A stretch of 5,150 nucleotides of DNA from Desulfovibrio sp. (GTDB taxonomy: Bacteria; Desulfobacterota; Desulfovibrionia; Desulfovibrionales; Desulfovibrionaceae): assembly GCA_031270875.1 (NCBI GenBank), contig JAISXC010000124.1:1-5150 (forward strand). Direction: 5' to 3'. Both the position numbers and the translations under genes were made by a program. The notes below the pieces were generated by a model. That model saw only the letters and a list, made by a program, of their open reading frames with translations. It searched no databases and was not told the origin of the DNA. Position 1 is the stretch's first letter; each line of letters begins with the position of its first letter. Positions 1 to 5,150 of the stretch are shown here, in pieces.

Positions 1-768
1 GAAAGCGAAAAACGGGCGTCCGACCTGGAGATATATATTCCGCCCGGCCCGCGCCTGGGAAAAATCGTCATTGAATTGTCCGGCGTAACCAAGAAACTTG
101 GGGAAAAACTGCTTATGGAGAACGTCAACGCCCTTATCCCCCCGGGAGCCATTGTCGGCATCGTCGGCCCCAACGGGGCGGGCAAGACGACTCTCTTCAA
201 ACTGCTGACCGGCGGCGAGAAACCCGACTCCGGCACGCTGACGGTGGGAGATACCGTGCGCTTTGACCATGTTGACCAGAGCCGCGCATCCCTGACGCCG
301 GGCAAGACGGTATACGAACTTGTCAGCGGCGGGCAGGAAAGCGTCAGGCTCGGCAACAGGGAAATGAACGCGCGGGCCTATTGCGCGCGCTTTAACTTTT
401 ACGGCGCAGATCAGCAGAAAAAAGTGGAAACTCTTTCGGGCGGAGAGCGAAACCGCCTGCATCTGGCCCTCATGCTCAAATCAGGGAGCAATGTTCTTCT
501 GCTCGACGAGCCCACCAACGATATTGACGTCAACACCATGCGCGCTCTTGAAGACGCTTTGGACAACTTTGCCGGATGCGTCCTCGTCGTCAGTCATGAC
601 CGATGGTTTCTGGATCGCGTGGCAAGCCACATTCTGGCATTTGAGGGGGACTCTGACGTCGTTTACTTTGAAGGCAATTATTCCGAATATGAGGAAGAGC
701 GGAAAAAACGCCTGGGCAAGGCGGCCGATACGCCGCACAGGATCAAATTCCGCAAGCTGACGCGCTGA
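1..768 (+). CDS. ettA: Energy-dependent translational throttle protein EttA (ABC-F ATPase), C-terminal part
   Basis: The 5' end lies outside the window; the frame is open from base 1, so 255 codons plus TGA are seen. E. coli EttA is about 555 residues, so slightly more than half is missing. The visible part is the second nucleotide-binding domain: Walker A GPNGAGKTT (166-192), ABC signature LSGGE (433-447), Walker B VLLLDE with the catalytic Glu at 508-510, and the H-loop His at 595-597 in SHDRWFLDR. The leading IPPGPRLG stretch and the tail (FEGNYSEYEEERKKRLG, ending in basic HRIKFRKLTR) match EttA rather than Uup or an ABC transporter. EttA is a cytosolic ABC-F protein that binds the ribosomal E site and gates early elongation according to the ATP/ADP ratio. 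A TTG at 76 is an internal codon, not the start. All ATPase motifs seen are intact. The inter-domain linker typical of EttA lies upstream and cannot be checked. Confidence 0.93.
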   Translation, partial: ESEKRASDLEIYIPPGPRLGKIVIELSGVTKKLGEKLLMENVNALIPPGAIVGIVGPNGAGKTTLFKLLTGGEKPDSGTLTVGDTVRFDHVDQSRASLTPGKTVYELVSGGQESVRLGNREMNARAYCARFNFYGADQQKKVETLSGGERNRLHLALMLKSGSNVLLLDEPTNDIDVNTMRALEDALDNFAGCVLVVSHDRWFLDRVASHILAFEGDSDVVYFEGNYSEYEEERKKRLGKAADTPHRIKFRKLTR

Positions 769-783
769 TTTCACCCCCCGGCG

Positions 784-810
784 GTGCGGCGACCTTTGTT
801 TTCGCCCCGC
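784..810 (+). terminator. Weak hairpin after ettA, possible terminator
   Basis: Bases 784-792 pair with 802-810 across a 9-base loop (793-801). The stem has one C-C mismatch and one T-G wobble and is otherwise G+C-rich. It begins 15 bases after the ettA stop codon, where a terminator is expected. No T-run follows, so it is not a standard intrinsic terminator; it could be a 3'-end stabilising hairpin or chance in G+C-rich DNA. Confidence 0.2.
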
Positions 811-872
811 GTCGCTGATGGAACCACGGCAACTTGCCACAAATAGAGTCCGAACAGGCCGGGATCAAAACC

Positions 873-876
873 GAGG
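873..876 (+). promoter_or_regulatory. Ribosome-binding site that fixes the start of the DUF4139 gene
   Basis: GAGG lies 5 bases before the ATG at 882. The same frame is open back to a TTG at 834, but that codon has no comparable site and would put 16 polar residues in front of a normal signal peptide. Confidence 0.65.
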
Positions 877-881
877 TGCCT

Positions 882-2387
882 ATGCTTCCTTGCAACAAAT
901 GGAAATTGTGCTGTCTGGCCGCGCTGTCCTGCCTGTATTTTTTCCCGTCTGCCGCCGCCTCCGCGGCGGATGCGGGTGCCGCTCCGGCGCGGCCCGGGAC
1001 GGTTGTGCTTTCGCCGGATTCGGGACGTTTTTTTGTTGAAGAACAGGCCAGGGTCGTCACAAAGGACGGCATCAGCCTGGTCATTTTTGACATCCCCGGC
1101 GGAGCGGACGGCCTGCGTATTGAAATTCCCGGGCAGACGGCGGCGCACTGGACAAGCACGGCCTTGCCCCGGGACGCCGGGAGCGGGCTGGCCCGGGCCC
1201 GCCAGAGCCTGCTGGCGGAAAAAGCGGTTCTCACCGGGCAACGCGAGGCCGCGCGCGCGCGCGCGGCCCTCTGGAAGCATATTCCCGAACAGGGAATTCC
1301 CCTTCAGGACATGGAAGATCGCGACAGGCGCGTGACGGAGGCGATCGTCGCATCGGTTGCCGAGGAAGCGCGGAAACAGGGGGAAATTGAGAGATTGGAA
1401 CAGGTTCTTGCTCTCCTGCCGGAGAGTCCTCCGAACTGGCAGCGCGTGACGGTGACGCTGCAAAAGCCTGTTTCCGGCGCGGACGCCGTGCCCGTGCTGT
1501 ACAGCTACACCCTTCGTAATTGCGGCTGGCGGCCGGTATACACCTTTGACGCCGTCTCGGAAAAGGACGAAATCGCGGTGCGCCTGCTGGCTGAAATCCG
1601 CCAGTTCACAGGCATGGACTGGCGCGATGTGAAACTGGTTCTCGCTTCCCGCGGATCGGGGAGGCGGGAGCCGGCTCCCCTGCCCCGCTGGGAGGTGGGT
1701 TCTCCCGCCGCCCCGCAGCAAGCGCGGTCCCAGCCGGCGGCGGCCTCCATGGCTATGCAGCAGGCGCAGTCGGACGCTTCGGGCGCATACGCTGTCTGGA
1801 GCCTGGAAACGCGCGGTCTGCCGGAAGGCGTTTCGCGTCTTGTCATTGATGAGGATGTCTGGAAAACGCCTCTGCGGTGGCTCGCGCGCCCCCTGCGCGG
1901 AGACAGCCGCGTCTGGCTGACCGCGACATATACGCCTCAGCGGGATAAAATCTGGCCCTCCGGCAACGCGGAATACAATGTGGACGGACAATACGTGGGA
2001 CAGGGCATTTTCAGACCGCAGGGCGAGCCCGTCGATCTCTTTTTCGGAGCGGACCCCAGAATCAGCGTCATTACCGCGGCGGACGACAAAAAGCGCGGAG
2101 AAAGCGGTTTCATAGGCAAAAATCGCACCTGGTTCTGGTCATGGACATTCACCCTGATCAATGACCACAACCGGCCGGTGAACGTGCGTCTGGAACGCCC
2201 TGAACCCCTGATCGTCGAACAGGCCGTTGAAGTAAAATACCGGGACAGTCTCCCCGCCAAAAAAGACGAAAAAAATCACGCGCTGTTCTGGGATATCGCG
2301 GTGCCCGCAAAAGGCAGGGCAGGACTCAGCCATGCCGTAACCCTCACGGCGCCCGGGGATCTGCCCCTCTCGCCGGTGGCTCCCTGA
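882..2387 (+). CDS. Exported DUF4140/DUF4139 (mucoidy inhibitor MuiA-like) family protein
   Basis: 501 residues from the ATG at 882. Residues 1-28 form a Sec signal peptide: short basic start (MLPCNKWK), a hydrophobic core, and a likely cut after ASA before ADAGAAP, so the protein is probably periplasmic. Residues about 40-85 resemble a divergent DUF4140 N-terminal domain. Residues about 105-131 and 151-179 are charged, Leu/Ala-rich and probably coiled coil. From about 205 on it fits DUF4139: YSYTLRNCGWRPVYTF (207-222) and RQFTGMDWRDVKLVLAS (240-256) correspond to the family's usual 'SWRPSYD' and 'NTGEDWKDVKL' stretches. The last 80 residues, with WSWTFTLINDHNRPVNVRLE, look like the family's closing beta-rich part. 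Residues about 261-302 are a low-complexity Ala/Gln/Pro/Ser linker. No catalytic motif is visible. The MuiA name comes from a mucoidy phenotype; I know of no established biochemical activity. A lipoprotein is unlikely, because the cysteines in the signal region do not sit in a good lipobox. It lies 113 bases after ettA and 51 before the next gene; co-transcription is uncertain. Confidence 0.8.
   Translation: MLPCNKWKLCCLAALSCLYFFPSAAASAADAGAAPARPGTVVLSPDSGRFFVEEQARVVTKDGISLVIFDIPGGADGLRIEIPGQTAAHWTSTALPRDAGSGLARARQSLLAEKAVLTGQREAARARAALWKHIPEQGIPLQDMEDRDRRVTEAIVASVAEEARKQGEIERLEQVLALLPESPPNWQRVTVTLQKPVSGADAVPVLYSYTLRNCGWRPVYTFDAVSEKDEIAVRLLAEIRQFTGMDWRDVKLVLASRGSGRREPAPLPRWEVGSPAAPQQARSQPAAASMAMQQAQSDASGAYAVWSLETRGLPEGVSRLVIDEDVWKTPLRWLARPLRGDSRVWLTATYTPQRDKIWPSGNAEYNVDGQYVGQGIFRPQGEPVDLFFGADPRISVITAADDKKRGESGFIGKNRTWFWSWTFTLINDHNRPVNVRLERPEPLIVEQAVEVKYRDSLPAKKDEKNHALFWDIAVPAKGRAGLSHAVTLTAPGDLPLSPVAP
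1247..1268. repeat. 22-base perfect palindrome with a (GC)7 core
   Basis: GGCC, seven GC units (1251-1264) and GGCC read the same on both strands. It lies inside the DUF4139 gene and encodes part of the Ala/Arg-rich coiled coil (EAARARAAL). Alternating G and C is Z-DNA-prone, and a change of one GC unit would shift the reading frame. It may simply reflect Ala-Arg codons in a G+C-rich gene. Confidence 0.9.
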
Positions 2388-2427
2388 CGGCTGTATAGGC
2401 TCTGCCTGCAACCTCAACCAAAAATGG

Positions 2428-2431
2428 GGAG
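2428..2431 (+). promoter_or_regulatory. Ribosome-binding site that fixes the start of the flavin/iron-sulfur protein gene
   Basis: GGAG lies 7 bases before the ATG at 2439. An in-frame ATG at 2424 overlaps this purine tract and has only CAACCAAAA before it, so the start at 2439 (MDLQQFHELEGK) is preferred. Confidence 0.65.
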
Positions 2432-2438
2432 ACGGGAT

Positions 2439-4781
2439 ATGGATCTGCAGCAATTTCACGAACTGGAAGGAAAGTGCACGCAGGAAGACATGCCGCGTTG
2501 CGCGGCCGCGTGTCCTGTTCACGTTGATGCAAAAGGAATGATTGCGGCTGCCCGAAAGGGCGATTTTTCGAAAGCCTACGCCATCTTCGCCCAGACAGCG
2601 CCTTTTCCGGGCATAATAAGCCATGTTTGCGACCATCCTTGCCAGGACGCCTGTAAACGGGGGGAGATTGACGGGGGCATCGCCATCAATGCTTTGGAAC
2701 GCGCATGCGGAGCCTTCAGCGGGTGGCCGCGGAGAAAAAAAGGCCTGATAGTCCGTAAAAACAAAAAGGTCGCTGTTGTCGGAGCCGGGATGAGCGGTCT
2801 TTCCGCAGCCTGGTTCCTGGCGGGCAAAGGCTACAAGGTGACGGTATTTGACGCCGGCAACGCATTGGGCGGGAGCCTGACCGGTCTTTCCGAGGACAGG
2901 CTTCCCCGGCGGGTCATGGCTGATGATTTTGCCATGCTGGCAACACTGGGGATTCAGACAACTTTTGCCGTTACCGTCGGCAACAACAGCGACGCCGCTG
3001 TGAAATTCACCACGCTGCTTGAGGAATTCGACGCCATTTTCCTCGGCCTCGGCCGGGAATCCCCGCCTGGCCTTGATTTGGGGCTTGAACTGCATGATGA
3101 CGGAACCATACGTATTGACCCTGTTACGTTGGGCACCAGTAACCCCAAGGTGTTCGCCGGCGGCAGCCATCGCCAGGACAAAGACCGCTTGTCGCCGATA
3201 CATTCCGTTTCCGACGGCAAGTCGGCAATGATTTCCATTGACAGATTCCTTCAGGGCGCGTCGCTGACGCTCTGCCGTTCCAATGAAGGTCCGCAGCACA
3301 CCAGACTATTTACCGACATTGCGGGGATCGCTCCGCGACCCGGAACGGCCATGGCCGACCCCACGCTGGGCTATGCCAGGGAAGAGGCTGTTTCGGAGGC
3401 GGAACGTTGCCTTGGCTGTCGGTGTATGGCGTGCTTCAACCATTGCGAATATATGAAGCATTATCGGGCCGCCCCCCGCATCCTTGCCCGACAGATTTTT
3501 AAAAACAAGTCCGGGGTGGGGGGACACCGTTTTAACCAGCAAATGAACTCGTGCAGCCTGTGCCGACAGTGCGAAGCCATATGCCAGGACAGCTTCAGCA
3601 TGGCGGATATTTGCCGTGCCGCGCGGGAAGCCCTTGTTCAGGATGGGAAAATGCCGCCCTCGGCCTTTGGTTTCGCCCTGCAGGATTTGCGATACAGCCG
3701 CAGCGACGCCTTTACGTTGGTCAGGCATGAACCAGGGCATTCCACCAGTGAAGTCGCGTTTTATCCGGGCTGCCAGTTATGCGGTTCCGCTCCGTGGCAG
3801 GTCATGAGAACGTATGCGTATTTGCGTGAAAAAATTTCCGGCGGCGTGGCCCTGATGCTGGGCTGTTGCGGTGTGCAGGCGGACTGGGCGGGTGAAAAGG
3901 AAATGTTTCTCGACACGCTCGAATCAACCCGATCGCAATGGAAAAGCCTGGGAGAACCGAAAGTGCTGCTGGGCTGTCCCACATGCTTTATGATATTCAA
4001 GAGGCATTTACCCGAGATAACAATTGAATTTCTGTTCCCTTTCATTGAAAGGATTGGAATTCCGGAAACGGCGACGGGTGCTCCGCTCACCGTAGCCGTG
4101 CATGATTCCTGCACTACCCGATATGAAAAAGGAATTCAGGACAGCGTGCGCAGCATCCTGCAACAACGCGGACACGCCGTCGAAGAACTGAAAACCAGCG
4201 GAGAACTGACGGAATGCTGCGGTTTTGGCGGGCTGATGCAGATATCCAACAAGGATCTGGCCCATAAAGTTGTCGATCGGCGCACGGGCGAAAGCGACAA
4301 TGACTACCTTGTCTATTGCGCCATGTGCCGCGACAATTTTACCAACCAAGGGAAACGCGCCTATCATTTGCTGGATCTGATATTCGGCGATGAAGCCGGA
4401 AACATTGCCGCCCGTCCGCCCGTCGGCTATTCGCAACGGCACGAAAACCGCGCCCGCCTGAAAGCGCAGGCATTGCGGGAAATCTGGAATGAAGATATGC
4501 GGAATGAACAGCCGCTGATGCCGCTGGCTGTTTCCCCTGAAACACGTGCGCGCATGGAGGACGATCTGGTTCTGGATTCCGATGTGCGAAGTGTGATCGA
4601 ATACGCCGAACGCACGGGCAACAAACTGCTGAATACGGCTACCGGGCATTTCTTTGCGTATTTCAAACCGGCCTATGTCACGTACTGGGTGGAATACACA
4701 TCCGATGAACATGGCTTCACCATTCACGATGCGTATTGCCACCGCCTGGAAATCCTGGACGCCGGCGCGGAGGCAAGCTAA
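2439..4781 (+). CDS. Pyridine nucleotide-disulfide oxidoreductase-like/dicluster-binding fusion protein with HdrD-type CCG domains
   Basis: 780 residues, no signal peptide or membrane segment, so probably cytoplasmic. Modules in order, by sequence: (1) residues 13-72, a GltD-like N-terminal Fe-S domain with Cys 13, 21, 25, 64, 68 and 72; (2) about 109-272, an FAD Rossmann fold with VVGAGMSG (Gly115, 117, 120) and a C-terminal flavoprotein segment TSNPKVFAGGS; (3) 324-382, two ferredoxin-type sets, Cys 324, 327, 332, 336 (with an extra Cys329) and Cys 372, 375, 378, 382; (4) two CCG domains, Cys445/Cys476-477-Gly/Cys513-x2-Cys516 and Cys558/Cys593-594-Gly/Cys627-x2-Cys630, the pattern that in HdrB/HdrD binds non-cubane [4Fe-4S] clusters; (5) about 650-780, a C-terminal domain with TYWVEY that I do not recognise. 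The second, NAD(P)H-binding fold (GGGxxAxD) of GltD is absent. Known families suggest electron transfer between flavin and several clusters; substrate and partners are inferred unknown. From memory it matches the Desulfovibrio family NCBI calls 'pyridine nucleotide-disulfide oxidoreductase/dicluster-binding protein'. It heads the three-gene cluster, and its stop codon overlaps the next gene's ribosome-binding site. Confidence 0.85.
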   Translation: MDLQQFHELEGKCTQEDMPRCAAACPVHVDAKGMIAAARKGDFSKAYAIFAQTAPFPGIISHVCDHPCQDACKRGEIDGGIAINALERACGAFSGWPRRKKGLIVRKNKKVAVVGAGMSGLSAAWFLAGKGYKVTVFDAGNALGGSLTGLSEDRLPRRVMADDFAMLATLGIQTTFAVTVGNNSDAAVKFTTLLEEFDAIFLGLGRESPPGLDLGLELHDDGTIRIDPVTLGTSNPKVFAGGSHRQDKDRLSPIHSVSDGKSAMISIDRFLQGASLTLCRSNEGPQHTRLFTDIAGIAPRPGTAMADPTLGYAREEAVSEAERCLGCRCMACFNHCEYMKHYRAAPRILARQIFKNKSGVGGHRFNQQMNSCSLCRQCEAICQDSFSMADICRAAREALVQDGKMPPSAFGFALQDLRYSRSDAFTLVRHEPGHSTSEVAFYPGCQLCGSAPWQVMRTYAYLREKISGGVALMLGCCGVQADWAGEKEMFLDTLESTRSQWKSLGEPKVLLGCPTCFMIFKRHLPEITIEFLFPFIERIGIPETATGAPLTVAVHDSCTTRYEKGIQDSVRSILQQRGHAVEELKTSGELTECCGFGGLMQISNKDLAHKVVDRRTGESDNDYLVYCAMCRDNFTNQGKRAYHLLDLIFGDEAGNIAARPPVGYSQRHENRARLKAQALREIWNEDMRNEQPLMPLAVSPETRARMEDDLVLDSDVRSVIEYAERTGNKLLNTATGHFFAYFKPAYVTYWVEYTSDEHGFTIHDAYCHRLEILDAGAEAS

Positions 4782-4786
4782 GGAGG
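4781..4786 (+). promoter_or_regulatory. Strong ribosome-binding site overlapping the upstream stop codon
   Basis: AGGAGG shares its first A with the TAA of the upstream gene (4779-4781) and sits 6 bases before the ATG at 4793. It decides that start over a TTG at 4736 inside the upstream gene, and the overlap suggests coupled translation. Confidence 0.85.
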
Positions 4787-4792
4787 AAACGC

Positions 4793-5014
4793 ATGGCCAG
4801 AATGAATGATGAAGAAAAAACGGCCAACGGCAAGGATATGATCTGCGTCAAGTGCAATGTCCCTCTCATGGTAGGCCCGGTTCCCTTTGCCTATATGGGA
4901 AGCACATTTCCCGTCTCTCTCTTTGCCTGTCCCGGCTGCGGACTGGCGTATGTCCCGGCGGTTTTGGCGCGCGGCTCAATGCTGGATGTTCAAAGGGCGC
5001 TGGAAGACAAATAG
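4793..5014 (+). CDS. Small double-CxxC redox protein, DVU_1557-like
   Basis: 73 residues. After a polar N-terminus (1-16) come two knuckles, Cys18-x2-Cys21 (ICVKC) and Cys46-x2-Cys49 (ACPGCG), joined by a 24-residue stretch containing FAYMGSTFPVSL. Four cysteines in two CxxC pairs suit a single Fe (rubredoxin-like) or Zn (zinc-ribbon) site; the sequence alone cannot tell which. The C-terminus (VPAVLARGSMLDVQRALEDK) is probably helical. There is no signal peptide, so it is cytoplasmic. From memory, the YMGS, CPxCG and LEDK features match what NCBI calls the DVU_1557 family redox protein of Desulfovibrio. It begins 11 bases after the large Fe-S flavoprotein gene and so is probably made with it; a role as its small electron-transfer partner is an inference. 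The upstream TTG extension is rejected because it overlaps the preceding gene and adds an Arg/Pro-rich tail read from another frame. Confidence 0.82.
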   Translation: MARMNDEEKTANGKDMICVKCNVPLMVGPVPFAYMGSTFPVSLFACPGCGLAYVPAVLARGSMLDVQRALEDK

Positions 5015-5019
5015 CCCGC

Positions 5020-5023
5020 GGAG
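5020..5023 (+). promoter_or_regulatory. Ribosome-binding site supporting a GTG start
   Basis: GGAG lies 8 bases before the GTG at 5032. No ATG in this frame lies between the upstream stop codon and the first conserved-looking residues, so GTG is the best start. Confidence 0.6.
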
Positions 5024-5031
5024 CAAAACCT

Positions 5032-5150
5032 GTGGATACGACTGATGAAGGCTACTTTGACCTGTTGCGGCTGGCCAGTCGGGAGTTTTCCTGCAGCCAG
5101 ATGTTGTTGCAGATGAACCTTGAAAGCAGGAATATGGAAAACCCGGAGCT
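5032..5150 (+). CDS. Probable C-GCAxxG-C-C family protein (DVU_1555-like), N-terminal fragment
   Basis: Only 39 complete codons are inside the window and the frame runs off the end. The start is GTG. The visible part is acidic at first (DTTDEGYFDLL) and then has LASREFSCSQMLLQMNLE and MENPEL. A single Cys followed by Ser-Gln in a short helix near the N-terminus is typical of the C-GCAxxG-C-C family, whose later GCAxxG and two further Cys would lie beyond the window; these proteins are thought to bind a metal or redox centre. The FSCSQ...E...ENPEL run resembles, from memory, the DVU_1555 family of Desulfovibrio. It starts 17 bases after the double-CxxC gene, so it probably belongs to the same operon. 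With so little sequence, the family call is tentative, though the gene itself is well supported by start, ribosome-binding site and spacing. Confidence 0.6.
   Translation, partial: MDTTDEGYFDLLRLASREFSCSQMLLQMNLESRNMENPE

Noticed and set aside
834..881. N-terminal extension of the DUF4139 protein from a TTG
   Set aside because: The ATG at 882 has a GAGG site 5 bases upstream and gives a normal signal peptide directly at the N-terminus.
882..980. Lipoprotein signal in the DUF4139 protein (cysteines within the hydrophobic segment)
   Set aside because: The residues before the cysteines (AALSC, KLCC) do not make a good lipobox, and the hydrophobic core continues beyond them to a standard AxA cleavage site.
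771..1991. Long open frame on the - strand (about 400 codons) opposite the DUF4139 gene
   Set aside because: Its product is Arg/Pro/Gly-rich with no recognisable domain and lies opposite a gene with a signal peptide and family motifs; it is a by-product of G+C-rich codon use.
2388..2438. Promoter or terminator between the DUF4139 gene and the redox cassette
   Set aside because: A TATAGG-like hexamer at 2394-2399 has no convincing -35 partner and no hairpin with a T-run is present, so neither can be called.
2139..3299. Long open frame on the - strand (386 codons) spanning the junction of two + strand genes
   Set aside because: It has no family resemblance and runs antisense across two well-supported genes and their spacer.
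4008..4742. 244-codon open frame on the - strand opposite the CCG2 and C-terminal part of the redox protein
   Set aside because: The + strand frame carries conserved cysteine motifs throughout; the antisense product has no recognisable features.

Overview
The window is G+C-rich, gene-dense and read entirely on the + strand. It holds five protein-coding genes, two of them cut by the window edges. There are no RNA genes, insertion sequences, CRISPR arrays or phage genes, and no gene-free stretch longer than about 115 bases. The gene set suggests an anaerobic sulfate-reducing bacterium of the Desulfovibrio group. The best clue is the last three genes, which resemble from memory a conserved Desulfovibrio cassette (DVU_1558/1557/1555-like in D. 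vulgaris numbering). This taxonomic call is an inference; no search was run.

Region 1 (1-768) is the 3' end of ettA, encoding the second ATPase domain of the ABC-F translation factor EttA. Region 2 (769-881) is a short spacer with a weak hairpin and the ribosome-binding site of the next gene. Region 3 (882-2387) encodes an exported protein of the DUF4140/DUF4139 (MuiA-like) family with a clear signal peptide, a coiled-coil middle and a low-complexity insert. Its function is unknown, and it has no obvious tie to its neighbours.

Region 4 (2439-5150) looks like an operon with gaps of 11 and 17 bases. Its first gene encodes a 780-residue cytoplasmic redox protein made of a GltD-like N-terminal iron-sulfur domain, one FAD-binding Rossmann fold, a dicluster ferredoxin segment, two CCG cysteine-rich domains of the HdrD/GlpC type, and an unassigned C-terminal domain. 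The separate NAD(P)H-binding fold usual in GltD-like proteins is not visible, so the flavin may exchange electrons with the iron-sulfur centres rather than with NAD(P)H. Next comes a 73-residue protein with two CxxC knuckles (rubredoxin or zinc-ribbon-like), and then the start of a probable C-GCAxxG-C-C family protein. The cysteine-rich products and tight packing suggest a shared electron-transfer or metal-centre role. In related Desulfovibrio the cassette is, as I recall, found near a molybdenum aldehyde oxidoreductase, which is not in this window.

The multi-centre redox protein with its reduced flavin module and its two small cysteine-rich partners is the part most worth following up.
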